Source: Halovenus salina | GTDB taxonomy: Archaea > Halobacteriota > Halobacteria > Halobacteriales > Haloarculaceae | DNA: 64,000 nucleotides | NCBI RefSeq assembly: GCF_026410925.1 | Contig: NZ_CP112972.1 | Location: 1,426,001-1,490,000 of the forward strand | Reading direction: 5' to 3' | In this document: piece by piece, positions 52,354-63,111 of the stretch | Position numbering within the stretch: the first letter of the stretch is position 1 | Layout of the letters: each line of letters starts with the position of its first letter | Translations under genes and position numbers: made by a program | The notes under the pieces: generated by a model | Seen by the model: the letters and a program-made list of their open reading frames with translations, nothing else | Told to the model about the DNA's origin: nothing | The model's database searches: none

Positions 52354-52370
52354 GTCTCCCGCCGGAGACC
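52326..52370. terminator. Two adjacent perfect stem-loops
   Basis: AGTCTTT-GAGA-AAAGACT (52326-52343) and GGTCTCC-CGCC-GGAGACC (52353-52370) are two perfect 7-bp stems with 4-nt loops, 9 bp apart. The first has a GNRA-type loop on the plus strand. They lie 34 bp after the stop of the minus-strand AT-rich gene, so they could end its transcript. There is no long T tract directly after the second. Confidence 0.4.
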
Positions 52371-52403
52371 TTGACACTGTACGCCTAGTAGTGGCTACAC
52401 CAC

Positions 52404-53471
52404 TCACAAGATTAACTCAGTCGGAATGTTGTCAGTCAAGTATTCCATTGCATCGGACCGATTTAGAACTTGAGCTGAATATTTAGTATTCAGCTCCTCA
52501 TAGTCAGTTAGCGAGTCTTTTGACCCATCTAGGCAGATTATTAAGTCATCACCTGATAGATGGTGACGATCATTTGACTCTTCGAATAACTTTACACAAC
52601 CAGAGTTCTGTTGTGCGTAGAGACACCCATATTTGAATAAATCTAATGTTTTTAGTCTGTCTTTGGACATCGCACCACCCGTATAGAAGTGAACCGTCGG
52701 GTCTGGTCTGAGAAGATCTGTTCTGACATTCTCTGTTTTGTGTGGTACGATTTTGTCTAAATCATCTTCATGAACACTTTCAGTCTCAACATACGCGGGA
52801 GTATCATCCTGAATGTAGTCTTGAATTTCTTCTCTTTGTAAAGGATAGACTTCTTGCTTCAAGAGTCCGGTGACAAGGTCGGCCATAGATAGAGCTGGAT
52901 AGGTCACATCGCCGTATGGTATTGCGTCAAATGAGTCGCAGTAGTCACCCACTTCTTCATAAGCCCGACAAACATGCCCTGAGAAGTCGTCAGTCAGGAC
53001 ATCAGTATATGCTGAGCCACTACCGGTGTATCGATTGAGATATTTCCATATGGAGATAACATCATAATATTGAAATAATATATTTTCTACAAATTCATAC
53101 GATATTTCTCTTCGGAAGGTGTCATCTACCTCTTCGTACAACTCTACCCAAAACGGCTGAAAGTATGTTTCTGTCACGTATAGCGTATCCAAAGAGTCTA
53201 CAGACAAGAGATTAAGTACAATATCTCGCCTCGCCTTCTCTTGTTTCCAGAGAGGAACATATCTATTTATATATTTATCTTTAATAATTGGAGTGGGTGT
53301 TTTGATCTCGTATTCGTCAATTTTGTCCTCTATTATGTCAAAATAGGACTGATTAAACTCATCTTGATCCTCGATAGCAATCGCTACCGAAATAGCACTA
53401 AACCCATGAGGGTGTTGGTCGTGAAATTCATTTTTAGTCGCATCGGCGGCGATGACTCCTTGTGGGCACAT
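52404..53471 (-). CDS. AT-rich protein of unknown function, possibly RNase H/DUF3800-like
   Basis: This 355-aa protein differs strongly from its neighbours in base use (AT-rich, more Ile, Tyr, Asn, Lys), which points to recent transfer. I do not recognise a family with certainty. An Asp in an initial strand (GVIAADATKNEF, Asp10), a following hydrophobic strand (GFSAISVAIAIED) and a later YPALSMADLVTGLLKQE (Asp198) resemble the DUF3800 layout of strand-Asp then LQLADL-type helix in RNase H-like proteins. This is a hypothesis. AATATT about 26-30 bp upstream on the minus strand and the adjacent ATG fit a leaderless gene. Neighbours are an ABC operon and remnant/IS DNA. Confidence 0.6.
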   Translation of the reverse strand: MCPQGVIAADATKNEFHDQHPHGFSAISVAIAIEDQDEFNQSYFDIIEDKIDEYEIKTPTPIIKDKYINRYVPLWKQEKARRDIVLNLLSVDSLDTLYVTETYFQPFWVELYEEVDDTFRREISYEFVENILFQYYDVISIWKYLNRYTGSGSAYTDVLTDDFSGHVCRAYEEVGDYCDSFDAIPYGDVTYPALSMADLVTGLLKQEVYPLQREEIQDYIQDDTPAYVETESVHEDDLDKIVPHKTENVRTDLLRPDPTVHFYTGGAMSKDRLKTLDLFKYGCLYAQQNSGCVKLFEESNDRHHLSGDDLIICLDGSKDSLTDYEELNTKYSAQVLNRSDAMEYLTDNIPTELIL

Positions 53472-54051
53472 ATCTCGTCATCAAGTCCAACTGAAATAAT
53501 ATTTTGGACGTTTGGAGTCTGTCGTGTTCAGATACGGAACGGTGGAGAGTACGAGGGAGAAAGCCCTCGACGCTTTCGACTCCCGCGACTCGCTGTGCGC
53601 TTCGGCCGCAAACGGCCTGCAGTGCTTGCGTCGTCGGGGTTCGTCGAGAGCGTCTCGCCCTTTCAGTCCACCAGGATTTGCCGTACTGGTCGGCGAAAAC
53701 AGACTGTTTGTCTGATGCCTATCTGAACATCGTCTTTAGAGGTCAGAAGAAAGTCTACGAGGGGACTCAGATGACTGCGTATTGGAATCTAACTCTTCTA
53801 ACAACGGGAGCGATACTCCGAGTAATGATGGGTTCCGTAGTATAAAAATAGACACAGGCATCATGCTGAATTGATTCGCTGTATCTTGCAGCCGTATACC
53901 TGCTGTATAGATCTCGCTGCCTCGTTGCGTTCGAGAACGCTCCGACGGACTGTCTGTTCACCATAGTCTGGATAGCTAGAAGGACAATGACAGAGAGTCC
54001 AGATAGCTAGCATAGACCCTCAGGAAGGAGGAATTCATTGATTCACGTACG
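53472..54051. other. Intergenic remnant DNA without an intact gene
   Basis: This 580-bp stretch has an AT-rich start (promoter of the 355-aa gene, near 53495-53503), a GC-rich core (about 53545-53720, with GAGGGAGAAAGCCCTC hairpin and AAGCCCTCGACGCTTTCGAC) and another AT-rich part. GATAGCTAG occurs as a direct repeat at 53971-53979 and 54002-54010. Open frames of 61-161 codons overlap each other on both strands and look like scars rather than genes. The core reminds me of short repeated intergenic sequences scattered in haloarchaeal genomes. Confidence 0.5.
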
Positions 54052-54188
54052 ATGACGACGCGATACGAAAAGCAGGGGGACGAAGGGGTAGAATACATCT
54101 ACAACACCACCGACGAGACCGTGACGCTGGTCGCAGACCGCGAGACCGACGGCACGGTGCCCCCAACCGAATGGATTACGGAAGCACA

Positions 54189-54229
<41 letters not shown>

Positions 54230-54310
54230 AACGATGACGCAGACCGCCGTCGATAGCATGGTCTGATATTCCAACAGATGCTTAAATCATCCAATCTAAT
54301 TACAAATGTA

Positions 54311-55604
<1,294 letters not shown>

Positions 55605-55759
55605 AGTCGCTACCGAGGACACGGTCGAGCTGTCGGCCTATCGATAACGTCCACCCTGGTCGGAGCCAGCGAGACGGTGAAATGATCACTGAACTGAACG
55701 TCACCGTTATAGCGGTTCAAGCCGAGAGCTACACATAACAGTCAGCCGACCGGAGGAAC

Positions 55760-58489
55760 ATGCCCACCGACGATACACCGGACTCGACAGGCCGAAACCG
55801 GGCGCGTATCGCCCTTGTTGGGGGTTGCGTGCTGACGGTCGTCCTCGCCGCCCTGCTCGCCCCCGGGCTCGCCACAGGAGAGATTGCAGGCACGCCCATC
55901 GACAGCGTCCTCCCCGGCGAGCCGTTCAAGGGCAGCGGTGCCGGCGACGGCGGCGGCTTCGGCGCGCTCAATCCCGGCGATGAGACTGGTGTCGGCGGCG
56001 AGACCGGGTTCGACACGGACACCTTCGCCTCAAACGACACCGACGTTCACTTCGAGGTCGAGAGTCCCGAGCCAGCGTACTGGCGGACGGGTTCCTACGC
56101 CACCTACACCGGGAGCGGCTGGGAGCAGGCCGCCGACGCGACGGAGTACGACCCACCACTATCGCCTCAGGGGTTGACCGACGGCCTCGTCGATTTCGAG
56201 GTGACGCTCGCACAGCCGGCAACGGCGATTCCGACGGTCTGGCAGCCCCAGCGCGTCTCTGGCGTCGACGGGCTCGAAGTCACAGAGGGCGGAGCCATCC
56301 GTGCCACTGAGGCAATCGACGCCGGCACGACCATCTCCGGCGTGAGTCGCTCACAGGTGGACGACGTTGGTGTTCTCCGTGCCGCCGGCACGGAGTATCC
56401 CGCCGAGCTAGCCGAACAGTACACACAGCTACCCGAGGAGACCCCACTGCGGGTGCAGACCTTTACCGAGGAGCTGACCGACAGCGACGAAACGGCGTAC
56501 GACGCGGCGACGACGATACAACAGTGGCTCCGAACAGAGAAGGAGTACTCCCTCCAAGCCGACGAGCAGAGCGACAGCATCGCCGATACGTTCATCTTCG
56601 AGATGGACGCCGGCTACTGCGAGTACTTCGCGACGGCGATGACGACGATGTTGCGCTCACAGGATATCCCCGCGCGGTACGTGGTCGGCTACTCGACCGG
56701 GCAGCCGGTCGGGGAGAACAGCTACGAGGTCCGTGGGATGAACGCCCACGCCTGGGTCGAGGTCTACTTCCCCGACGTCGGCTGGGTGAAGTTCGACCCG
56801 ACGCCAGGTGGGAGTCGCCTCGACGCACAGTCTGACACCCTCGAATCGGAACTCGACGAGAACGTCGACCTCGAAGAGCCGGGCAGCCCCGGCGAGACCT
56901 TCGAGCCGGGCAACGTGAACCAGGAGTCCGACTCCGAATCCGATGACGAGGACGACGAGAGCGACGGAGCGTTCGACATCTCGCTGAACCGGACGGCAGT
57001 CCCCGGACTGCCCGTCGAGGTGACGGTGACCAGCGACGAGGACCCCGTCGCGGACTTGGCCGTCAGCATCAATGGCGAACGAATCGGCACGACCGACGAC
57101 GACGGGACCCTCGGATTCGTCGTTCCCGACGTCGACGAGTTGCGAATCAGCGTCGAGCCGCTCATGATTGTCGAACCGGGCGACGGCGGAAACCTGACTA
57201 GCTTCTCTACCACACCATCTGGGGATAGCCGGCTGTTCAGTGCCGATGCCGGCGGTTTGACCGCAACACAGAACACAACAATCGGGGACGGCAACGAGAC
57301 TCGCTCAGTACAGGTCGCGACGAACACGACAGTCAATGTCGAGCGAGACGCGACCCTCAGCGTCGCAGGCGACATCCGCCCCGGCCAGAACGTCACGGTC
57401 AGCGTCACGGTCGGCGGTGTCGCGATTCCCGACGCAACCGTCGCGGTCGACGGCGAGTCGGTCGGCACGACCGACGCAAGCGGGCGCACGACCCTCTCAC
57501 TTCCAGCCGAGCCAGGGAACGCGACGCTGACCGCCGAACGTGGCCCCGTCTCGGGAGCGACGACGGTCACTATCCCTGGCCTCGATATCGCTGTCTCGAC
57601 GGGATCAGTTCCGCTGCCGTTCGGGCCCGCGACGGCGACGGTCACTGCCGGCGACGACCCCGTCGCAGGCGCACCGATTGTCGTCGACGGCGAACAGGTC
57701 GCAACGACCGGAGCCGACGGCACCGCCAAAGTGCGACTCCCGCTCTCGCCGTCGGCGACCGTCTCGGTCAGCAGAGACGGGCTGACCGACAGCGAGACTG
57801 TCGACGGACTCCTCCGAAACGCCGCGCTCGTCGGCGGCGGCCTCGGGATAGGGCTAGTCGTCCCCGGAGTCGTCCTCTATCGCCAGAATCTCTCGGTCCG
57901 TGGTCTCCTTGGGACCGTTACAGGAGCCGCCAGGCGAGGTGTCACGAAGATACCGCTTGCCTTACTTTGGGTTGTCCGACACGGCACCGACGTGGTCGCC
58001 GCTGCACTCGCTCGACTCGAAGCGACGGCCCGGTACCTCTTCGATGCGGTGCGCGGTCGGGTGTCTGTCGGCGAACTCACCGGGGCGTTCTCGGCCTGGC
58101 TGCGTACGACGCTCGACCGCACCGGAGCCGCCGGCTCGTCGACCGACACCGCTGTCGATGTCACCGGGGACATCCAGCGGGCGTGGGCGGAGTTTCTCAC
58201 CCGTCTGAGCGTCGATGACCCCGGCGCACACACGCCCCGCGAGCTGGCCGCTCACGCTGTCGAGGTAGACGGACACTCACCCGAGGCAGTCCAGGCGCTG
58301 TTGACGGCGTTCCGGGCCGTCGAGTACGGCTCGCGTCCCCCGAAAAGCTATCTCGACAGCGCCGAGGATGCACTTGCCCGACTCGACGGGCCGAGCCCAG
58401 AGGAAGTCTCGGCCGACGGCGGCCAGAAGACCACGCAGTCGGATGGGACACACACAGGCCAGTCACCTGGCGACGGAGGGGCCGAATAG
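55760..58489 (+). CDS. Membrane-anchored extracellular transglutaminase-domain protein
   Basis: This 909-aa protein has one N-terminal helix (about 18-38, ALVGGCVLTVVLAALLAPGL) instead of the multi-helix domain common in TgpA-type relatives. The transglutaminase-like domain (about 245-350) has the triad Cys287 in DAGYCEYFAT, His330 in GMNAHAWVEVYF and Asp346 in VKFDPTPG. Acidic linker, Ig-like repeats (about 420-680), a second helix (about 686-708), and a cytoplasmic tail with a DUF4129-like end (SPEAVQALLTAFRAVEYGSR) follow. GGAGG at 55752-55756 is a Shine-Dalgarno 3 bp from the ATG. First gene of a four-gene operon. Confidence 0.9.
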   Translation: MPTDDTPDSTGRNRARIALVGGCVLTVVLAALLAPGLATGEIAGTPIDSVLPGEPFKGSGAGDGGGFGALNPGDETGVGGETGFDTDTFASNDTDVHFEVESPEPAYWRTGSYATYTGSGWEQAADATEYDPPLSPQGLTDGLVDFEVTLAQPATAIPTVWQPQRVSGVDGLEVTEGGAIRATEAIDAGTTISGVSRSQVDDVGVLRAAGTEYPAELAEQYTQLPEETPLRVQTFTEELTDSDETAYDAATTIQQWLRTEKEYSLQADEQSDSIADTFIFEMDAGYCEYFATAMTTMLRSQDIPARYVVGYSTGQPVGENSYEVRGMNAHAWVEVYFPDVGWVKFDPTPGGSRLDAQSDTLESELDENVDLEEPGSPGETFEPGNVNQESDSESDDEDDESDGAFDISLNRTAVPGLPVEVTVTSDEDPVADLAVSINGERIGTTDDDGTLGFVVPDVDELRISVEPLMIVEPGDGGNLTSFSTTPSGDSRLFSADAGGLTATQNTTIGDGNETRSVQVATNTTVNVERDATLSVAGDIRPGQNVTVSVTVGGVAIPDATVAVDGESVGTTDASGRTTLSLPAEPGNATLTAERGPVSGATTVTIPGLDIAVSTGSVPLPFGPATATVTAGDDPVAGAPIVVDGEQVATTGADGTAKVRLPLSPSATVSVSRDGLTDSETVDGLLRNAALVGGGLGIGLVVPGVVLYRQNLSVRGLLGTVTGAARRGVTKIPLALLWVVRHGTDVVAAALARLEATARYLFDAVRGRVSVGELTGAFSAWLRTTLDRTGAAGSSTDTAVDVTGDIQRAWAEFLTRLSVDDPGAHTPRELAAHAVEVDGHSPEAVQALLTAFRAVEYGSRPPKSYLDSAEDALARLDGPSPEEVSADGGQKTTQSDGTHTGQSPGDGGAE

Positions 58490-59101
58490 ATGCGACCGCG
58501 GCGTGTGCTCTTTGGAACCGTCGGAACGGTTGCAACGGCTGTCGGAACCGGACTGCTGTTCACGCCGGAGTTGCTGTCGGATGTTGGCCCACTCTCGACG
58601 GCCGTGAGCGTGGTCTCGGGTGTCGAAACAACACGGGTCGCACTTGTTTCGGGTGCGCTCGTATTCACGGCCCTGGCAGTCACCGCGCGGTCCCCGTCCG
58701 CCAGCGAGTCACAGTCGACCCTCGACGCGCGGTTCGACCGGGTCACAGAGTCCCCGCCGGAGGAGGCGAGGGTCAGCCCGGACGCGCTCACCGGCGGGAC
58801 ACTCGACGGTGACGCCCGGCAGGCAGTCGAGGAAGGCGGGACTGCGTTCCGTGACGTGCGTGTCTACCTCTACGAGGTCACGGTGAGTACCTACGCCGAG
58901 CGGATGGCGGTCTCGGAGTCACAGGCACGGGAAGCAGTCGACCGGGGAGAGTGGACAGACGACCCCGTGGCCGCCTACGTGCTCGGAGAGAGACAGCCCC
59001 CGCTTCCGGCGCGAGTCCGTCGCTGGCTCGTCCCGGCACGGGAGCGCGAACGTCGCATCCAGCGGACTGTCGACGCCATCGAAGAGGTGGCGTACCGATG
59101 A
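58490..59101 (+). CDS. Two-helix membrane protein of the DUF58 operon (DUF7269-like)
   Basis: This 203-aa protein has two N-terminal helices (VLFGTVGTVATAVGTGLLFT and VALVSGALVFTALAVTARSP) and a basic/acidic cytoplasmic part (YLYEVTVSTYAERMAVSESQ, WLVPARERERRIQRTVD). It starts immediately after the transglutaminase stop and overlaps the DUF58 gene by 4 bp. I associate it tentatively with haloarchaeal DUF7269. Its role in the cluster is unknown. Confidence 0.7.
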   Translation: MRPRRVLFGTVGTVATAVGTGLLFTPELLSDVGPLSTAVSVVSGVETTRVALVSGALVFTALAVTARSPSASESQSTLDARFDRVTESPPEEARVSPDALTGGTLDGDARQAVEEGGTAFRDVRVYLYEVTVSTYAERMAVSESQAREAVDRGEWTDDPVAAYVLGERQPPLPARVRRWLVPARERERRIQRTVDAIEEVAYR

Positions 59102-60462
59102 GCCACAGCCAAGTTTCGCGATGGACAGTCGGCCTTCTGGGGACGCTTGCGCTCGTAGCAGTCGGGCTGGCCTACGCCAACGGGACCCTGCTCGCCGCGG
59201 CGCTGATTCCGCTCGCGTACGTGATCTACGGCGCTATCTCGACCCTTCCCGACGACCGGTCGTTGGGAGTCGAGCGCCACGTTGAATCGGCGATGCCGGC
59301 TCCTGGCAGCCCGGTCAAGGTGACCCTCACAGTCGAGAACGAGGGCGACCGTGTACTCCCAGACGTGCGTATCATCGATGGCGTCCCAGACGAACTCGTC
59401 GTGACAGAGGGGACACCGCGGCTGTGTGCCTCGCTCTCGCCCGGCGAGTCCCAGACCTGCAGCTACACCGTCGTCGCCAGAGAGGGGACCTACAGCTTCG
59501 ACAGACCGGTCGCCCGTCTGCGCTCGCTGGCCGGAAGCATCCGAGAGACGGTAGAACTCGACGCCGCCGGCGACGACGGACTTGTCGCCGTCTCGCCGCT
59601 TACCTCGGGACCGGCCCAGACACAGACGGCCCTTCATACGGGGCAGATAACCGCCGACACCGGCGGGAGCGGCCTCGAGTTTCACTCGACCCGACAGTAC
59701 CGCCAGGGCGACCCGGTCAACCGCATCGACTGGCACCACGTCGCCAAGACGGGCGAGTTCATCACCGTCCAGTACCGCGAACAGAAGACCAGCCGGACGG
59801 TGCTCGTGGTCGACGCGCGGCCGGTCAATCGCATCACGCCGGCCGCGGGGTATCCGACCGCAGTTGCCCGGTCACGCTACGCCGCCGAGCGGCTCTACGA
59901 GACGCTGACCGAGGCGGGTGTCGAGGTGCGTGTCGCTGTTGTCGGACTCGAAGAGGCAACCGAGGATGTCGAGCCCGGCCCCTCAGGTATCGTCTGGGCC
60001 GGCCCGGGGACACAGACCGAACCGGAGATGGCGTTTGCCGCCGCCACACGCGCCGAGACACGGCCGGAGAAAGGCGTGCCCGAGCCGCCGCGTGCCGGCC
60101 CGGAGGCACCGCTATCGTGGGCAGACCGCACGCCAGAGACGGCAATCAGGACCGACGGGGGCGAGACGATGGACCTGCTTGCCGAGATTCCGGCGGATGC
60201 CCGCGTCGTGGTGTGTTCGCCGCTCGTCGACAACTGGCCGGTCGGTTTCTGTCAACGCCTGGGCGGCAACCGCGAACTCGTCGTCGTCAGCCCGGACCCC
60301 ATCGGAACGCGGGGGGTTGGCCAGCGGCTCACGAACGTCGCCCGCCACCTCCGACTGGGGGAACTCGAACGCGCACAAGCGTCGACAGTCGACTGGTCGC
60401 CAGAACAGCCCTTCGAAACCGCACTTCGGGAGGCACTTCCAGACCTGGTGACACACCGATGA
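59098..60462 (+). CDS. DUF58 domain-containing membrane protein
   Basis: This 454-aa protein has two N-terminal helices (VGLLGTLALVAVGLAYANGT, LAAALIPLAYVIYGAISTLP), a CARDB-like extracellular part, and the DUF58 signature GSGLEFHSTRQYRQGDPVNR followed by IDWHHVAKTGEFITVQYREQ. DUF58 proteins pair with MoxR ATPases and transglutaminases. The ATG overlaps the preceding stop by 4 bp. Length and motif are typical. Confidence 0.9.
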   Translation: MSHSQVSRWTVGLLGTLALVAVGLAYANGTLLAAALIPLAYVIYGAISTLPDDRSLGVERHVESAMPAPGSPVKVTLTVENEGDRVLPDVRIIDGVPDELVVTEGTPRLCASLSPGESQTCSYTVVAREGTYSFDRPVARLRSLAGSIRETVELDAAGDDGLVAVSPLTSGPAQTQTALHTGQITADTGGSGLEFHSTRQYRQGDPVNRIDWHHVAKTGEFITVQYREQKTSRTVLVVDARPVNRITPAAGYPTAVARSRYAAERLYETLTEAGVEVRVAVVGLEEATEDVEPGPSGIVWAGPGTQTEPEMAFAAATRAETRPEKGVPEPPRAGPEAPLSWADRTPETAIRTDGGETMDLLAEIPADARVVVCSPLVDNWPVGFCQRLGGNRELVVVSPDPIGTRGVGQRLTNVARHLRLGELERAQASTVDWSPEQPFETALREALPDLVTHR

Positions 60463-62054
60463 GCACACCCGGCGACACCCGTGACCGGCAGCCGACGCCG
60501 CTCAGTACTGCGGTCGCAGTCGCCCTCACGGCACTGACCGTCCTGGCGTTGCTGTGGGAACTCGACGACATCGTCCGGCCAGTCGCTCTCGGCCTCGTCG
60601 GCGCGGTCCTGTTCGGCCTGAGCTGCTGGCTGCTCGCCCGAGATCACCTCGACGCTGTCGTGCGCCCGCTCGTTGGCCTGCTCACGCTCCCGGTCGCAAT
60701 GGGCCTGTTCGGGAGCGCGGCGCTCGCGGCGCTATTACTCGCGTCGCGGCTGTTTCCGGTCTCCGAGGTTGCGCTGTTCTCGACGACGGCACTGCGTATC
60801 GCCGGCAACGTCGGCGTAGTCCTCGGGACTGTACTGGCGGCGCTGGGTATCACGCTCGGAGCGCGGATGACCGTCACGCCGCCCGTGCTCAGACGATACG
60901 GCCAGACGACGTTTCTGGTGGCGCTTGTCCCCGGCCTCTACTGTGTCGCAGTCGTCGCACAGACGCTTCTTGCGCAGGAAGGTGCCGACGCGCTCGGGGG
61001 CGACATCGTCGGATTGTTCTGGGCGTGGGTGACTGCTGTCGGAACGCCGGTGTTCCCCCTCGCAGGCGTTTTCTTTACTACTGCGCTGGCCGTGACCAGT
61101 ACTCTGGCGGCTGTCGTGGTTCTTCCGGTTGCCGAACTCGACGGGAGCCCGGCCGCAGGCAGGCGTGAGAGTCGTCTGGTGTCGTGGCTGAGTCGAATCG
61201 CGGCCGTCGTCATCGTCCTCCATCTCGGGGCACTGGGGCTCGAAGTCGCCCTCTCGGAGGAGGAACTTGCGTCACTCCTCACCCCCGGCCTCTACGACGG
61301 ACTCGCGGGCGTCGCAGTGAGTCAGTTGCTTCGGCAAATGTTGCTCGCGGTCACGGCCGTCACGCTCAGTGCGGTCGTGCTCGCACAGGTCGCCCGCTCG
61401 CTCGCCGGCCGTGCTGACGGGGCATCCGGGAGGAGCCTCGGCCCGCTCGCCGGGGGTGTTGTCGTCACGCTGTTGGCCATCACCGTCGCCGAGACCGTCT
61501 ACGAAACGGTACTGGGGCTCGTCTTCGACTCCCTCCCAGAAGCAACCCAGAGCAACGTCGAGCAGATGACGACAGAGGCCGCCGCCGTCTACGGCGAGGA
61601 GTTGTTCGTGGTCCTGCTCGCGTTCGTTCTCGTGACCGCGACGCTATGTTTCGTCGTCCTCCTCCGCGTGGCGCTCACCTTCGATTACCTTCCTGACGCC
61701 GCCCCGGGGTTTGCCCTCGCCAGCGTCGGCCTGTTTTTCGCTGTCATCGCCGCGGGGACAGTCGGTGCAAGCATGCCCGTCGTCTTCGGCGGCGTCGTCT
61801 GTAGCCTGCTGGTCTGGGACGCCGGAGAGTTCGGGGCGACGCTTGGCAGAGAAGTCGGGACACGGGCCTCGACACGCGAGACAGAAGTGTTTCACACCGG
61901 CGCGGCCCTCGGTGTCGGGCTGTGTGGTGCGGCCGCCGCCTGGGCGCTCTCCGCCCAGGCTGAGACCCTCTTTTCGGTCGCTTCGGCGACGAGTGCCGCC
62001 GCGCTCGTCGCGCTGGCGGTCGGACTCGGCTCGTTCGTGATTGCGCTCCGGTGA
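60459..62054 (+). CDS. Polytopic membrane protein, last gene of DUF58 operon (DUF7519-like)
   Basis: This 531-aa protein has about twelve or more hydrophobic helices (for example TAVAVALTALTVLALLWELD, LVGLLTLPVAMGLFGSAALA, GVVVTLLAITVAETVYETVL, FALASVGLFFAVIAAGTVGA). I cannot assign a function. I recall DUF7519 as the family next to haloarchaeal DUF58 genes, with moderate certainty. It overlaps the DUF58 gene by 4 bp and ends 1 bp from the convergent MoxR gene stop. The longer upstream frame is a shadow of the DUF58 gene. Confidence 0.75.
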   Translation: MSTPGDTRDRQPTPLSTAVAVALTALTVLALLWELDDIVRPVALGLVGAVLFGLSCWLLARDHLDAVVRPLVGLLTLPVAMGLFGSAALAALLLASRLFPVSEVALFSTTALRIAGNVGVVLGTVLAALGITLGARMTVTPPVLRRYGQTTFLVALVPGLYCVAVVAQTLLAQEGADALGGDIVGLFWAWVTAVGTPVFPLAGVFFTTALAVTSTLAAVVVLPVAELDGSPAAGRRESRLVSWLSRIAAVVIVLHLGALGLEVALSEEELASLLTPGLYDGLAGVAVSQLLRQMLLAVTAVTLSAVVLAQVARSLAGRADGASGRSLGPLAGGVVVTLLAITVAETVYETVLGLVFDSLPEATQSNVEQMTTEAAAVYGEELFVVLLAFVLVTATLCFVVLLRVALTFDYLPDAAPGFALASVGLFFAVIAAGTVGASMPVVFGGVVCSLLVWDAGEFGATLGREVGTRASTRETEVFHTGAALGVGLCGAAAAWALSAQAETLFSVASATSAAALVALAVGLGSFVIALR

Positions 62055-62055
62055 T

Positions 62056-63015
62056 TCACCGACCGGGCTGGACCGCAGGCACCTCGATCTGCCGGAGGAT
62101 GTCATCGAGGACGGCCCCGCGGGTAGTCTCTCGCACGTCTGCCTCGGCGGTCAACACGAGGCGATGGGTGAAGACCGGCCCGACCATCCGTTTCACGTCC
62201 TCGGGGACGACGAAATCGCGGCCGCCAAGCGTCGCCCGTGCCCGCGAGGCCTCGAACAGGCGCTGGGTGCCACGGGGCGAGACGCCGACATCGACGCGGT
62301 CGTCTCTGCGTGTTCGGCGCGCGAGTTCGACCATGTAATCGCGCAGCCGCGGGTCGACAGAGACGGATTCGGGGACCCGCTGGAGGGCGGGAATCTGCTT
62401 GCCGTCGACGACCTGGGTGACAGAGGGGGTCTGGGCGGTGCGTTCGGCCCGCCGGTCGAGGATACGCCGTTCGCCCTCGGCGGCAGGGTAGCCGACAGAC
62501 GTCTTGATCATGAAGCGGTCGCGCTGGGCCTCCGGGAGGCCGAAGGTTCCCTCCTGCTCGACGGGATTCTGGGTGGCGATGACAAAGAAGGGTTCGGGCA
62601 GGTCGTGGGTCTGGCCGTCGACGGTTACCTGCCGTTCGCCCATCGCTTCGAGCAACGCGGCCTGGGTCTTTGGCGGCGCACGGTTTATCTCGTCGGCGAG
62701 GACGACGTTTGCGAAAATCGGCCCCGGGGAAAACTCGAACTCGCCGGTCCCCTCGCGGTAGATGTTCGAGCCCGTGATATCCGCCGGCAGGAGGTCCGGC
62801 GTGAACTGAATCCGTTGGAAGGAGAGACCGAGCGCCCGTGCGAAGCTCCGGGCGGTCAGCGTTTTACCGGTGCCGGGCACGTCTTCGAGCAGGACGTGCC
62901 CGCGCGCGAGGATACCGGCCATCGTCGTTTCGAGAAACGCCCGGTCTGCGATGACCGCCTCGCCGATTGCGTCGAGAATCCGGCCCGACAGCGTGCCTGC
63001 CGTCTCGTGGTCCAT
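62056..63015 (-). CDS. MoxR-family AAA+ ATPase
   Basis: This 319-aa ATPase has Walker A LLEDVPGTGKTLTARSFARA, Walker B VVLADEINRAPPKTQAALLE, the AMGERQVTVDG element and the sensor 1 region FFVIATQNPVEQEGTFGLPE. MoxR proteins act as chaperones or activators of partner complexes and commonly sit with DUF58 and transglutaminase genes, as here. The gene is convergent with that operon, not co-transcribed, which is unusual for this association. Confidence 0.93.
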   Translation of the reverse strand: MDHETAGTLSGRILDAIGEAVIADRAFLETTMAGILARGHVLLEDVPGTGKTLTARSFARALGLSFQRIQFTPDLLPADITGSNIYREGTGEFEFSPGPIFANVVLADEINRAPPKTQAALLEAMGERQVTVDGQTHDLPEPFFVIATQNPVEQEGTFGLPEAQRDRFMIKTSVGYPAAEGERRILDRRAERTAQTPSVTQVVDGKQIPALQRVPESVSVDPRLRDYMVELARRTRRDDRVDVGVSPRGTQRLFEASRARATLGGRDFVVPEDVKRMVGPVFTHRLVLTAEADVRETTRGAVLDDILRQIEVPAVQPGR

Positions 63016-63111
63016 GTGCGAACGTGGAGGGTGACGGTCAAAAATCTTCTACTCGTTTCGATTCCCGCTTGAGCGGTGACCCTTATCACGGACGGGGCCC
63101 ACTGCTGAAGT

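Noticed and set aside
53241..53964. Several 61-161-codon frames in the remnant region
   Set aside because: They overlap each other on both strands, lack promoters and recognisable domains, and follow the composition of GC-rich repeat debris.
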